A stretch of DNA of 64,000 nucleotides. Origin: Alteromonadaceae bacterium XY-R5. GTDB lineage: Bacteria > Pseudomonadota > Gammaproteobacteria > Enterobacterales > Alteromonadaceae. Under the pieces are notes generated by a model that saw only the letters and a list, made by a program, of their open reading frames with translations, was not told where the DNA came from and made no database searches. The DNA lies in NCBI GenBank assembly GCA_001660395.1, contig LXWE01000003.1, positions 362,056 to 426,055 on the forward strand. The letters run 5' to 3'. A program made the position numbers and the translations under genes. Below, in pieces: positions 35,988 through 44,876 of the stretch. Every line of letters begins with the position of its first letter. Position 1 is the first letter of the stretch.

Positions 35988-38900
35988 TTAGCAAGCTGAA
36001 CGTCTGCGGCTAAACGCCACTCCCAGCCAGCTCAGACAAAGGAAGATCAACTCGGGATACCCTACCAGACCACCTGAGCTCGACTCTTCGGTCGTCTCAT
36101 CTGTGTCAGTTGTATCGTCATCGCTACTGTCTGTATCTTCATCTGCACTGCTCAAATTAAAACTGATTAACACAGGATCATGATCCGACGAACGGTAAGC
36201 ATCTGCACTATAGAAACTAACCAGCTGCTCATCGCTCTTATTCTCAGTGTTGTAGTCCAGCGCTCGAGGTTCATCAGCGTTGATATGCCAGTGAAGCGTA
36301 TCAATTGCGGTTGCAGCAAATGCTTCTGTAGCCAGTGCATGGTCCAATGCGCCAAATTCCGCACTGTAACCATAGGAATAAGCACCTTCGCCTTCAAACT
36401 CTTCCGCCAGATTTACATAGCCTGCATCCAGCATAGTTTGAATGGGATCTTCTTTGGCATACGAGTTCATATCACCGATCATCAGGATATTTTGCTGCGC
36501 AGCCAAGGTTTCATCGCTACTTAACCAGCTCAGGAAAGCCTCTACCTGTGCGACTCGGGTAGCGTTGTAACAGCCCTGACCATCGTCCAGATCTGTATCC
36601 GCATCTGCGGAGCTGGAACTACAGCTCTTAGAGCGCAGGTGATTAACGGCTACAACAAAATCCGTATTGGTTGCTGTCAGGGTAAATACCTGAGCTAATG
36701 GAGGGCGATTGAAGACGCTGTCGTCATTGTACAGGGCGCTGCCATTCAGACTGACACTGGCAGGTTTATAGAGTAAACCTGATGTCACCTGATCGGTTCC
36801 CAGTGCGTCGCCTGCGTCCACATAAGCATAAGTCGTTTCGCCTGTGGCAGCATTTAGCGCATCCACTAATTGTGCAATGGCACTGGTATCGGCATAACCG
36901 TCATTCTCCAGTTCCATCAGACCAATCACATCAGCATCAAGCGCCACAATTGCCTGCACAATTTTCGCCAGTTGACGCTCATATTCTGCATAGCTATCGG
37001 CCCCGCGGGAAGTCGGGAAACCTTCACCGTCACCATCACCATTGAACAGATTCAGCACATTCATGCTGGCCACTACCAGATTACCGCGCTCGATGCCTGG
37101 CTCGGCCGTGCGAGGGTTAGCAGCCACAAACGTCGGGTCACTGGTTGGTAAGACGCGATATTCAGAATAAGAGTAATCCACTACACCAGTTAGACCCGTT
37201 ACCTGATCACCATGACGCAAGGTGTTATCCGCAGACAAGCCTCCGGTAGGGTAAATCACGGTATCTGGATAAGAACTGCTATTCACATCGTCCAATGTAA
37301 TCTGGTTCAGTGCATTTTCTGCAGCAAGGGCTTTTTGCTCATCTGAGCCAGGCGCGTACAGATTGGTAGGCACAGACATACGGCCATTAGACAGCGTAAC
37401 TTCACCGTACTGTGCCAGTGAATACGTATCTGCCACGGTCAGGGCATCAGTGAAAATCACTTTCATGCCTTCCAGTTGCTCAGCTCCGCTATCAGAGCTA
37501 AATGGCAAACTCACTTCTTTTGCGTCGACACTACCCGTACCACAATCTTTATAGCTATCGGTAACAGCGACCTGTGTACGGTTGTAATATTCCGCAACGG
37601 TACCCGCAACTCGCACTACGGCGCCAACAGCAGGCAAATCGCCATCTGCTTGATAATATACAAAGACGCCTTCGGACGTTGCGTCATTACTGTCACTATC
37701 CTCGGCCTCTTCCTGTACAAAGAAGCCGCTAAGCTGATCAAATACAGCCGTAACAACGCCTTCAATTACGACACTTTCGCCGACCAAAGGTGAAGTATCA
37801 CTGTCGCCCTGCACTGCGCTAATCAAGGTAGCGTCAGCACTGCACTCACCCACGGGGTCTAATACCACTTCCTCTTCTTCATCATCACAACCGGCATTAG
37901 CGTACACCACATCAACCCATTCAGGATGGTCAATGTAAGGGTTACGGTTACCCTGGTAGGTGTAAATAGCGCTATTACGGGCAATTTCAAAATCGTCAAC
38001 TGGATCGCTATTATTCCATTCCAATAAGGTGCAGAGTTTACCTAGCTGCGGATCGCCATTTGAGGTAATTGCGTCTACCAGCTCAAGATCAGGGGTGACA
38101 TCCGCACCTTCATAGCGGGTATCCATGTACAGCATCATTCGGGCAACATCCCCTTTAACCGCGTCGCGCGGCTCAAAAGAATCGCTATCAATGCGGTTTT
38201 CAGGAGCTTCCGCCAGTTCGCTGTCAGAATTGTCGAAGTCTAAATTGCCACGTGACGAGTTCACCGAAATATCGGCCGGACGCAAGTGGTTAATATCCGT
38301 GTATGCCTCATTCGCATCAGAACTAAAGCCATGGCTTTTCGGCCAAACGTGCTCACGGTTCCAGTTGTCCGGATCACTACTTTGATCACCTGAGCCATTC
38401 GACTGTTTAGACATAGAGCGGCCAGTGTAGAGTAAAATCACGTTGTCGCTGTTATCGGGATCTTCGTCGGTATGGGTCAGTGCTGTCCACACTTCAGAGT
38501 AAGTCAGCACTTTCGTGCCGGTGCTGATAATACCGTTGATTGCGGCCTTCACCGTATCGGCATCATCCCCATTTGCGACTGAGCTAATAGCTGCAGCGTA
38601 ATACGTTGCGTCATCAAAAGTGTCAGGATCCGCAACCGCATCAATCTCACTACAGTTGTAACAGGGCGCAGTAGTATCTGTCGTATCATCGGTAGTATCG
38701 TCGGTATCCGTAGAGCTATCATCTGTCGAACTATCATCGCCAGAATCAGCGCTTTCTTCAGCATACGTCTTCAACGGGAAAGGTGTGGCTGCTGCAGCAT
38801 TACTGCTTTCACCGTCCAGCGCATCGATGCCGCTGAATGACCAGCTTGCCAGGACAAAGGTACTGCCATCAGGTCCGGTACCTGCTTCACGATAGGCCCA

Positions 38901-39332
38901 GCCATCAGTGTATTCCCACGCTTGACCTGTGCCATCAACATCAATATCACCAAAAACGTCAATAACGGCGCTATCACAGAAGAGTTCTACCGCATCATCA
39001 CCATTGATCGCAGCAGAACCGTCAACATAATCAGGATCAAACCCGAAAAACGTATTAAAACCTTCTGTCTCAGTGGCGACATAAATATAGCTGCCAGCAG
39101 TGATGCTACCGCTGAAGGTCATTTCCTGACCATCAGAACCGCCACCATTGTTAGCAGAACCAAGGCCACATTGACTGAGATCTGCGACATCATTTAACGC
39201 GTAAATTTCGATAGCTTTAGGGAGTCCACCTGACATGGAACCGTCCATAATACCGGTGATCACCAGATCAGCCGAAAACGCACTCCCACTCGCAAGCGCA
39301 ACGCCCAGCAAAGCCGGTAGTTGTATCTTCAT
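35988..39332 (-). CDS. Secreted dual nuclease (endonuclease I + ExeM/NucH-type) with GlyGly-CTERM-like anchor
   Basis: 1114 residues; GAGGATATTTC precedes the ATG. The signal peptide ends GSAFS. An N-terminal lamin-tail-like domain (about 21-190), an acidic Ser/Thr/Asp linker, endonuclease I (about 225-480) with NREHVWPKSHGF and DINHLRP, then an OB-fold-like part, then the endonuclease/exonuclease/phosphatase domain with MELEND, GDMNSY and SDHDPV, then an acidic linker. The last 31 residues are SSSGG, a hydrophobic helix and SRRRSAC, the form of GlyGly-CTERM signals cut by rhombosortase and linked to type II secretion. The sequence runs closely parallel to the upstream paralogue. It should degrade extracellular DNA at the cell surface. 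Confidence 0.88.
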   Translation of the reverse strand: MKIQLPALLGVALASGSAFSADLVITGIMDGSMSGGLPKAIEIYALNDVADLSQCGLGSANNGGGSDGQEMTFSGSITAGSYIYVATETEGFNTFFGFDPDYVDGSAAINGDDAVELFCDSAVIDVFGDIDVDGTGQAWEYTDGWAYREAGTGPDGSTFVLASWSFSGIDALDGESSNAAAATPFPLKTYAEESADSGDDSSTDDSSTDTDDTTDDTTDTTAPCYNCSEIDAVADPDTFDDATYYAAAISSVANGDDADTVKAAINGIISTGTKVLTYSEVWTALTHTDEDPDNSDNVILLYTGRSMSKQSNGSGDQSSDPDNWNREHVWPKSHGFSSDANEAYTDINHLRPADISVNSSRGNLDFDNSDSELAEAPENRIDSDSFEPRDAVKGDVARMMLYMDTRYEGADVTPDLELVDAITSNGDPQLGKLCTLLEWNNSDPVDDFEIARNSAIYTYQGNRNPYIDHPEWVDVVYANAGCDDEEEEVVLDPVGECSADATLISAVQGDSDTSPLVGESVVIEGVVTAVFDQLSGFFVQEEAEDSDSNDATSEGVFVYYQADGDLPAVGAVVRVAGTVAEYYNRTQVAVTDSYKDCGTGSVDAKEVSLPFSSDSGAEQLEGMKVIFTDALTVADTYSLAQYGEVTLSNGRMSVPTNLYAPGSDEQKALAAENALNQITLDDVNSSSYPDTVIYPTGGLSADNTLRHGDQVTGLTGVVDYSYSEYRVLPTSDPTFVAANPRTAEPGIERGNLVVASMNVLNLFNGDGDGEGFPTSRGADSYAEYERQLAKIVQAIVALDADVIGLMELENDGYADTSAIAQLVDALNAATGETTYAYVDAGDALGTDQVTSGLLYKPASVSLNGSALYNDDSVFNRPPLAQVFTLTATNTDFVVAVNHLRSKSCSSSSADADTDLDDGQGCYNATRVAQVEAFLSWLSSDETLAAQQNILMIGDMNSYAKEDPIQTMLDAGYVNLAEEFEGEGAYSYGYSAEFGALDHALATEAFAATAIDTLHWHINADEPRALDYNTENKSDEQLVSFYSADAYRSSDHDPVLISFNLSSADEDTDSSDDDTTDTDETTEESSSGGLVGYPELIFLCLSWLGVAFSRRRSAC

Positions 39333-39732
39333 GAAATATCCTCATTTTGGTAGGAAACCAGTTCATCTGGCTTGTTATTTTTCTTTTCTCGTTATTATTT
39401 TTTGACAGAGCGATGAGAAGGGAACTCAAAGTCACACTGCTACTTTTTTGACCAAAGAGTCAAAAATAATATCGCATGCTTTTTAAACGGCTTTCAATGA
39501 ATATTTTGTGACACCACGCTGGAAAATTAGTCAAAATACGTCTGCAGGCCAGACCAGTATTGACCCTAAGCAACTATATAAATATTTTCCTTATGGTAAA
39601 AAATAAACACTAAAAAGTGAAAATAAGCATAAAAAAGTGACAAATAAAGCACAATTATTCGTACTTTTTTCATAAACTTGAGTAACTTATTGATGCTAAA
39701 TTAACCTATTCAAAACAAAGCGAGTAAGTCTT
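39333..39732. other. Intergenic region between divergent nuclease and cstA-like genes
   Basis: 400 bp, strongly AT-rich. TTTTTGAC-CAAAGA-GTCAAAAA (39445-39466) is a perfect inverted repeat resembling that before the other nuclease. On the minus strand 39514-39497 reads GTGTCAC-AAAA-TATTCAT, a weak PhoB-box-like repeat, with TTAAAA 10 nt on. Towards cstA, 39590-39690 has A-rich tracts and AAAAAGTGA repeated three times, but no promoter I would assert. Confidence 0.4.
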
Positions 39733-41412
39733 ATGCAGTCAGTGATGATTGTCCTGCTTGGCCTGATCGGCATGCTGGCAGGATGGTTTTTTTACTCTAA
39801 ATTCATAGCCGAAAAAATCTTTCGATTAGATCCCAAATTCACCACCCCTGCACATGCATTCAATGATGGGTCAGATTATGTGCCTACAAACAAAGTGGTG
39901 TTATGGGGTCACCATTTTACATCTGTGGCTGGTGCAGCTCCCATTGTAGGTCCTGCTATTGCTGTGTATTGGGGCTGGGTGCCGGCAGTCTTGTGGGTGG
40001 TTCTGGGAACGATTTTCTTCGCCGGCGTTCATGATATGGGGGCCCTGTGGGCCAGTAACCGCTATCAGGGTAAGTCTATTGGCGCACTATCAGAAAGCGT
40101 GGTGGGTAAACGCTCCCGCACCTTATTTATGATTGTGATTTTCCTGGTATTGCTGATGGTTAATGCTGTATTTGGTGTGGTCATTGCCAATGCTTTTGTT
40201 TCTCAGCCCAATTCGGTATTGCCAGCCTGGTCAGCCATTGCAGTTGCCATCATTATTGGTCAGCTGATTAAGCGCCAGTTTAATCTTATCCCCTTATGCA
40301 TTGCCGGGATTATCGTACTGTACGTGAGTGTGTATGCTGGCAGTATGTTCCCGCTAAGTTTACCCACTGAAATGCTGGGCTTATCAGATAAAGCTAACTG
40401 GATTGTGATTCTGTTTGTCTACGCAGCCATTGCGTCGCTGTTGCCGGTTTGGGTGTTATTACAGCCACGAGATTTCATCAATGGTATGCAATTAGTCGTA
40501 GGGCTGATATTGCTATACGGTGCCGTTTTTGTGGCATTGCCAGATATCACCGCGCCTGCATTTAACACTCAAACGGCAATAAATACACCGAGTATCGTGC
40601 CACTTCTGTTTGTGACCATTGCCTGCGGCGCAGTGTCTGGTTTTCATGGCATCGTTGCCTCTGGTACCAGTTCCAAACAACTCGACAAAGAGCCTGACGC
40701 CAGATTTGTAGGCTATTTGGGCGCGGTTGGCGAAGGCTGCCTGGCCCTTATCACCCTGGTGGCTGTCAGTGGTGTTACGTTGGCGGTATCTCCGGAGGAA
40801 TGGCACAAAATTTATAGCCACTTAGGTGCAGGTAGCGTCGGTGCATTTATCGAAGGCGGCTCAAATTTAATCCATGAAGGCTGGGGATTATCGACGGCAT
40901 TTACTTCAACCCTGCTGGCGGTCATGGTGGTATTGTTTGCTGGCACAACGATGGATTCCGGCGTTAGATTACAGCGCTACATCATTCAGGAATGGGGCGA
41001 AATCTACAATATCAAACCCTTGGCCAATGGCTTTGTTGCGACACTGGTTGCTGTGGCTTGTTGCCTTTTGCTGTCTTTCGGGGCAGGTGGTTCATCGGGC
41101 AGTGGTGGTATGATTATCTGGCCATTGTTTGGGTCAACCAACCAAATCCTGGCAAGTCTGACCTTGCTGGTGATCTCCATTATGCTGCTCAAAGCCGGTC
41201 GTCCCGCTAAGTTCACCCTTATCCCGATGTCATTTGTATTGGTCATGGCCTTTTTCGCCGGGCTGATAAAACTGAACGAATACTACCAACAAGGAAATTG
41301 GTTACTGGTATTTCTGGATGCTGTTGTTTTGCTGGTCAGTATTTTTGTCATGCTTGAAGCCTGGTCGGTAGTCGCCAAATTCAAGCGCGAACAGCAGGAA
41401 GATGCCGCCTAA
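39733..41412 (+). CDS. CstA-family carbon-starvation/pyruvate transporter
   Basis: 559 residues with about 15 hydrophobic segments. Family motifs: DYVPTNKVVLWGHHFTSVAGAAPIVGPAIA, GVHDMGALWASNRYQGKSIG, SGFHGIVASGTSSKQL and FGSTNQILASLTLL. CstA and BtsT import peptides or pyruvate; this is shorter than E. coli CstA (701), matching the compact branch found in many marine bacteria, so the substrate is open. It is a single gene with its own terminator. Confidence 0.9.
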   Translation: MQSVMIVLLGLIGMLAGWFFYSKFIAEKIFRLDPKFTTPAHAFNDGSDYVPTNKVVLWGHHFTSVAGAAPIVGPAIAVYWGWVPAVLWVVLGTIFFAGVHDMGALWASNRYQGKSIGALSESVVGKRSRTLFMIVIFLVLLMVNAVFGVVIANAFVSQPNSVLPAWSAIAVAIIIGQLIKRQFNLIPLCIAGIIVLYVSVYAGSMFPLSLPTEMLGLSDKANWIVILFVYAAIASLLPVWVLLQPRDFINGMQLVVGLILLYGAVFVALPDITAPAFNTQTAINTPSIVPLLFVTIACGAVSGFHGIVASGTSSKQLDKEPDARFVGYLGAVGEGCLALITLVAVSGVTLAVSPEEWHKIYSHLGAGSVGAFIEGGSNLIHEGWGLSTAFTSTLLAVMVVLFAGTTMDSGVRLQRYIIQEWGEIYNIKPLANGFVATLVAVACCLLLSFGAGGSSGSGGMIIWPLFGSTNQILASLTLLVISIMLLKAGRPAKFTLIPMSFVLVMAFFAGLIKLNEYYQQGNWLLVFLDAVVLLVSIFVMLEAWSVVAKFKREQQEDAA

Positions 41413-41435
41413 TTGTGCGTGTTTGCTAAGAAAAT

Positions 41436-41461
41436 AAAAAAGACGCTTCGGCGTCTTTTTT
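41436..41461 (+). terminator. Intrinsic terminator after the cstA-like gene
   Basis: AAAAAAGACGC-TTCG-GCGTCTTTTTT hairpin, a UUCG-type tetraloop with a long T-run. Confidence 0.92.
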
Positions 41462-41524
41462 ATTTTAAACCTTTTCCTTGTTACCTGCGACAAAGTTACA
41501 ACTCATACAAACAAGGATGCAATC

Positions 41525-42241
41525 ATGAAGAATCACGTTCAACTTATCACCCTGCTCGCCTCTATGCTCAGTATTAATGTCATGGCCGAAACCAGGCAAT
41601 TATCGTTGGAGAGTACAACCAGCATCGAACTGTTTAGCATTAATGCCGGTGCTGGAGATTTACATATTCACGGTGAAGACGTTGAACAAATTCAAGTGCA
41701 AGCCATTATCAGTGACGACTTAAACGAAAAAGACTATGAGCTGCTTCTGTCCCAACAAGGCAAACAGGCAAAGCTAGTGGCCTTGCTCAAAGATGGCGTA
41801 CATAGCGGTAAAATCGATTTGGAAGTCGTCGTTCCAAAACATACTCAGTTAAAAGTGACCGATGGCAGTGGTGATACCTGTATCAAGACGATAAGTAACG
41901 ATATCTGGCTTCAGGATGGCTCAGGTGACATTGGAATTTTCACCGTTACCGGGAATATTTCCATTAAGGACAGTTCCGGCAGCATAGAAGTCAATACCGT
42001 CACTGGCAATCTTGATATTGCAGATGGCTCTGGCGACATTCATATCGTTACTGTGACAGGTGATACTGACATCAAAGATGGATCTGGAGACATTGTCATC
42101 GATACCGTTTCTGGCAGTATTACTCTAGATGACGGCAGTGGTGATATTGACGTGAACAATGCAGGCAAGGTGGTGGTGCTCGATGCAGGCTCGGGCGATA
42201 CCCATTTCGAACAGGTGCGTAGCCTCGAATTTACAGAATAA
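41525..42241 (+). CDS. DUF4097-like secreted beta-solenoid protein
   Basis: 238 residues. The signal peptide ends NVMA. The first half resembles the DUF4097 adhesin-like fold (SIELFSINAGAGDLHIHG). The second half is seven consecutive 18-residue repeats based on DGSGDIxIxTVTGxxxIx, running to the last residue, and suggests a regular beta-solenoid with an Asp/Gly-rich edge. AAGGATGCAATC precedes the ATG. The function of such proteins is not established. It has flanking terminators on both sides, so it is monocistronic. Confidence 0.8.
   Translation: MKNHVQLITLLASMLSINVMAETRQLSLESTTSIELFSINAGAGDLHIHGEDVEQIQVQAIISDDLNEKDYELLLSQQGKQAKLVALLKDGVHSGKIDLEVVVPKHTQLKVTDGSGDTCIKTISNDIWLQDGSGDIGIFTVTGNISIKDSSGSIEVNTVTGNLDIADGSGDIHIVTVTGDTDIKDGSGDIVIDTVSGSITLDDGSGDIDVNNAGKVVVLDAGSGDTHFEQVRSLEFTE
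41861..42238 (+). repeat. Seven 54-bp coding repeats in the DUF4097 gene
   Basis: Seven units of exactly 54 bp (18 codons) without any indel, ending at the codon before the stop. The consensus is DGSGDI, four to five variable positions, TVTG, then a short strand. Third and last units diverge most (DSSGSI, AGSGDT). Confidence 0.88.
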
Positions 42242-42264
42242 AAAAGGGGCTTGAGGCCCCTTTT
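42242..42264. terminator. Bidirectional terminator between DUF4097 and DUF3016 genes
   Basis: AAAAAGGGGC-TTGAG-GCCCCTTTT hairpin between convergent stop codons. Confidence 0.88.
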
Positions 42265-42267
42265 AAC

Positions 42268-42816
42268 TTATAAACTTGATTCAGTTTTCTGTTCAGCTTT
42301 CGCCAATACGTCCTCTTTTGGAAAGGTATCGTCGAACCACTGGCGCAACATATTCTTTTCATAACGCAACGCGTCATTGGTAAATAGTGGATTGGCACGA
42401 TCCTGAAACGCCATATCTTTCAAATCCACAGTATCGGACTTTATCACTTCACCATTTGCATCAGCATAACTGTAACTGAAAGACATGCGCGGTATATCCA
42501 CACTTTTGATTAGGCGCACATCTGACGCTCCACTGCCTATACCAACAAAGGATGCAGGCCAAACCTGTCCGGCAAGGTCCAGATTGGTTACTTCGATGCT
42601 CAGCTTAGTTCCGTCATCCAGTCTTTCAGCCAGCTTAGAGAAGTATTTCTCTAGCTGTTCAAACGTACGCGTTTTGAATCCTTCACGGGTTTCATTCGCT
42701 GGCCGGATATCACGATAATTTTCCGGTTCTTTCCAGGTCACATCTACAAGTGCATTCGCAAACACGGGAGAAGTGGTAACGAGTCCTAGTATCAGACAAG
42801 CAGATAAGGCTTTCAT
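42268..42816 (-). CDS. DUF3016 secreted protein
   Basis: 182 residues from the ATG at 42816, with a strong GGAGG 6 nt upstream; the longer frame is not needed. The signal peptide ends PVFA. The body starts VDVTWKEPENYRDIRPANETREGF and has LSIEVTNLDLAGQVWP, the typical DUF3016 pattern. The function is unknown; proteins of this family are common in Alteromonadales and Xanthomonadales and are predicted periplasmic. Confidence 0.82.
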   Translation of the reverse strand: MKALSACLILGLVTTSPVFANALVDVTWKEPENYRDIRPANETREGFKTRTFEQLEKYFSKLAERLDDGTKLSIEVTNLDLAGQVWPASFVGIGSGASDVRLIKSVDIPRMSFSYSYADANGEVIKSDTVDLKDMAFQDRANPLFTNDALRYEKNMLRQWFDDTFPKEDVLAKAEQKTESSL

Positions 42817-42886
42817 CGATCCTCCTAATTTCTGTCTTTCCATTAATGAGTATGAAAAACCGTCAATGAATCTTAACTGAATTCAA

Positions 42887-43246
42887 TTAGACCTGGTTAA
42901 ACCCTGATACCTGAATCTGCTGACACAGAAAACGTAAATTCACACCGTAGATATACGGATTTTTATCGTCGTTGATACAGTACATGCGATAAAACTTGGT
43001 CAGATTTTCCTGGCTTTCCGTCAGGGTTTCCAAATACTCTTTCTGCGTGTCGTTTAAGCCACGCATATTGGGTACCACAACCTGTTTAAATTTGCTTAAT
43101 TCCTGCTTTTCAGGAATTCTTGAAATATCGAGCATCCATTGCGCCAAACTATCCTGCAAATCGCTCAGGTAATACTGCACAAACGAAGATTGCAGCACCA
43201 CAACCAACAATGCGATTTCGATAACGAGATAAATTGAACGCTTCAT
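42887..43246 (-). CDS. Small membrane-anchored protein of unknown function
   Basis: 119 residues. One N-terminal membrane helix (about 4-24) is followed by a hydrophilic, mainly helical domain with two cysteines (MYCIND, RFLCQQ). Charge pattern and codon use look like those of real neighbours. No family recognised. It lies 70 bp upstream of the DUF3016 gene on the same strand, possibly co-transcribed, and divergent from ccoG. Confidence 0.65.
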   Translation of the reverse strand: MKRSIYLVIEIALLVVVLQSSFVQYYLSDLQDSLAQWMLDISRIPEKQELSKFKQVVVPNMRGLNDTQKEYLETLTESQENLTKFYRMYCINDDKNPYIYGVNLRFLCQQIQVSGFNQV

Positions 43247-43356
43247 AATCTAATTACACCAACTACTTTACGTGAAGCTTACGGCAAAAACTGTGGACAA
43301 TAAATAAGCATATATTATCCACAATGATAACTAAGTGTATCACTCAATATAAATAA

Positions 43357-43397
43357 TTGACCCAGATCACTTGGCTGGCAAGAGTTCTTGCTAAAAT
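43357..43397 (+). promoter_or_regulatory. FNR-like class II promoter of ccoG-srkA
   Basis: TTGAC-CCAG-ATCAC (43357-43370) matches the FNR consensus TTGAT-N4-ATCAA at 8 of 10 positions. TAAAAT (43392-43397) would place the transcript start near 43404, about 41 bp from the centre of the site, the class II activation geometry. Low-oxygen induction would suit an oxidase-assembly gene. Confidence 0.62.
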
Positions 43398-43448
43398 AGG
43401 ACAGTTAACAGGTATTGTCGTAAATACCCAAAATTACAGGGGCCAGGT

Positions 43449-44876
43449 ATGAATGAACCGATCAAGGTAAAAAACGTTACTGACGTCAAAATCCAGCAAC
43501 CGGATCCCCAGCATCATGATAATCATTACCCACCGCGCAGCCGCATCTATGTGCGTGCCGTCGAAGGGACTTTAAATACATTTCGGCGTTTTTACGGCGG
43601 CTTTTTTATTGTTTTATTCGCCCTGCTACCCTGGCTAACGTATGACGGGCATCAGGCCATTTTGCTGGATATCGCGGCACAGCGTTTTACCATTTTTGCC
43701 GTGACCTTATGGCCTCAGGATCTGACGTTGCTGGCGTGGCTGTTCATCGTTGCCGCCTTTGCCCTGTTCTTTGTCACAACGTTTGCCGGGCGTGTCTGGT
43801 GTGGCTTTATGTGTCCTCAAACCACCTGGACTTATATCTATATCTGGCTCGAAGAAAAAATCGAAGGTCCTCGCAATAAACGAATCAAGCTCGACGAACG
43901 CGCCCTCGACACCGACAAGATCCTGCGTAAAAGCGCTAAGCATATTAGCTGGCTATTAGTAGCCCTATTAACCGCGCTAGTCTTTGTTGGCTATTTCACT
44001 CCTATCCAGCAACTTTTTATCGATTTTTTCAGCTTCAACACGTCAACTATGGTGTGGGGAACTGTCGTATTTTTTACGCTTTGTACCTATGGTAACGCCG
44101 GCTGGATGCGCGAAATTATGTGTACCCATATATGCCCCTACGCCAGATTCCAGTCTGCCATGTTTGATAAAGATACCTTTACCGTCTCCTACGACCCAAA
44201 CCGTGGAGAGGGACGCGGTCCCCGCCCTCGAAAAACCAGCCGCGAAGAAAATCGTGATAAAGGGCTAGGTGACTGTATCGACTGTCAGCTTTGTGTGCAG
44301 GTTTGCCCTACAGGTATCGACATTCGTAATGGTCTGCAATATGAGTGCATCAATTGTGGTGCCTGCGTCGATGCCTGCAACGGCGTCATGGATAAAATGA
44401 ACTACCCCAAAGGGTTGATTCGCTTTACCTCCGAGCACCAACTCGCCGGTGGCCAAACTCATATTCTTCGCCCTAAACTGGTTGGATACGCGGTCGTGTT
44501 ACTGGTTATGGTGGTATTGCTGGTGCTCGATTTTCTCGAGCGGGTGCCTCTGGATATGGATATTATTCGCGACCGTAACCAATTGTATCGGGAGACAAAC
44601 GACGGCTTAATTGAAAATGTCTATACCCTAAAAATCATGAATATGTCGCAACAACCACAGCGCTACCACATTAGCGTAGAAGGCCTGCCAGATGTGCGTT
44701 ATTTAGGTCAGGCAGATATTAATATTGCCGCGGGTGAGGTCTATAGTTTGCCTGTCAGCCTGGCTGTTGACCCATACAATCTGCAAGGTGCGGTGACAGA
44801 ATTCTCATTTAAAGTTGAAAGTGAACAGGCTGAGCCGGTTATAATCGAGCAAAACAGCAAGTTCCTGTACCGTTAA
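43449..44876 (+). CDS. ccoG: Cytochrome c oxidase cbb3 assembly protein CcoG (RdxA/FixG)
   Basis: 475 residues, several membrane helices (near 45-65, 95-115, 165-185, 205-225, 345-365). Conserved GFMCPQTTWTYIYIWLEE, then two 4Fe-4S motifs in the cytoplasmic ferredoxin part (CIDCQLCVQVCPTG, CINCGACVDACNG), then a C-terminal Ig-like periplasmic domain. CcoG reduces copper during cbb3 oxidase maturation. ccoNOQP is not in the window. The stop codon overlaps the srkA start by 1 nt. Confidence 0.95.
   Translation: MNEPIKVKNVTDVKIQQPDPQHHDNHYPPRSRIYVRAVEGTLNTFRRFYGGFFIVLFALLPWLTYDGHQAILLDIAAQRFTIFAVTLWPQDLTLLAWLFIVAAFALFFVTTFAGRVWCGFMCPQTTWTYIYIWLEEKIEGPRNKRIKLDERALDTDKILRKSAKHISWLLVALLTALVFVGYFTPIQQLFIDFFSFNTSTMVWGTVVFFTLCTYGNAGWMREIMCTHICPYARFQSAMFDKDTFTVSYDPNRGEGRGPRPRKTSREENRDKGLGDCIDCQLCVQVCPTGIDIRNGLQYECINCGACVDACNGVMDKMNYPKGLIRFTSEHQLAGGQTHILRPKLVGYAVVLLVMVVLLVLDFLERVPLDMDIIRDRNQLYRETNDGLIENVYTLKIMNMSQQPQRYHISVEGLPDVRYLGQADINIAAGEVYSLPVSLAVDPYNLQGAVTEFSFKVESEQAEPVIIEQNSKFLYR

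Noticed and set aside
41861..42238. 54-bp repeats as a CRISPR-like array
   Set aside because: The repeats are in frame, contiguous with no unique spacers, and code for a regular protein pattern.
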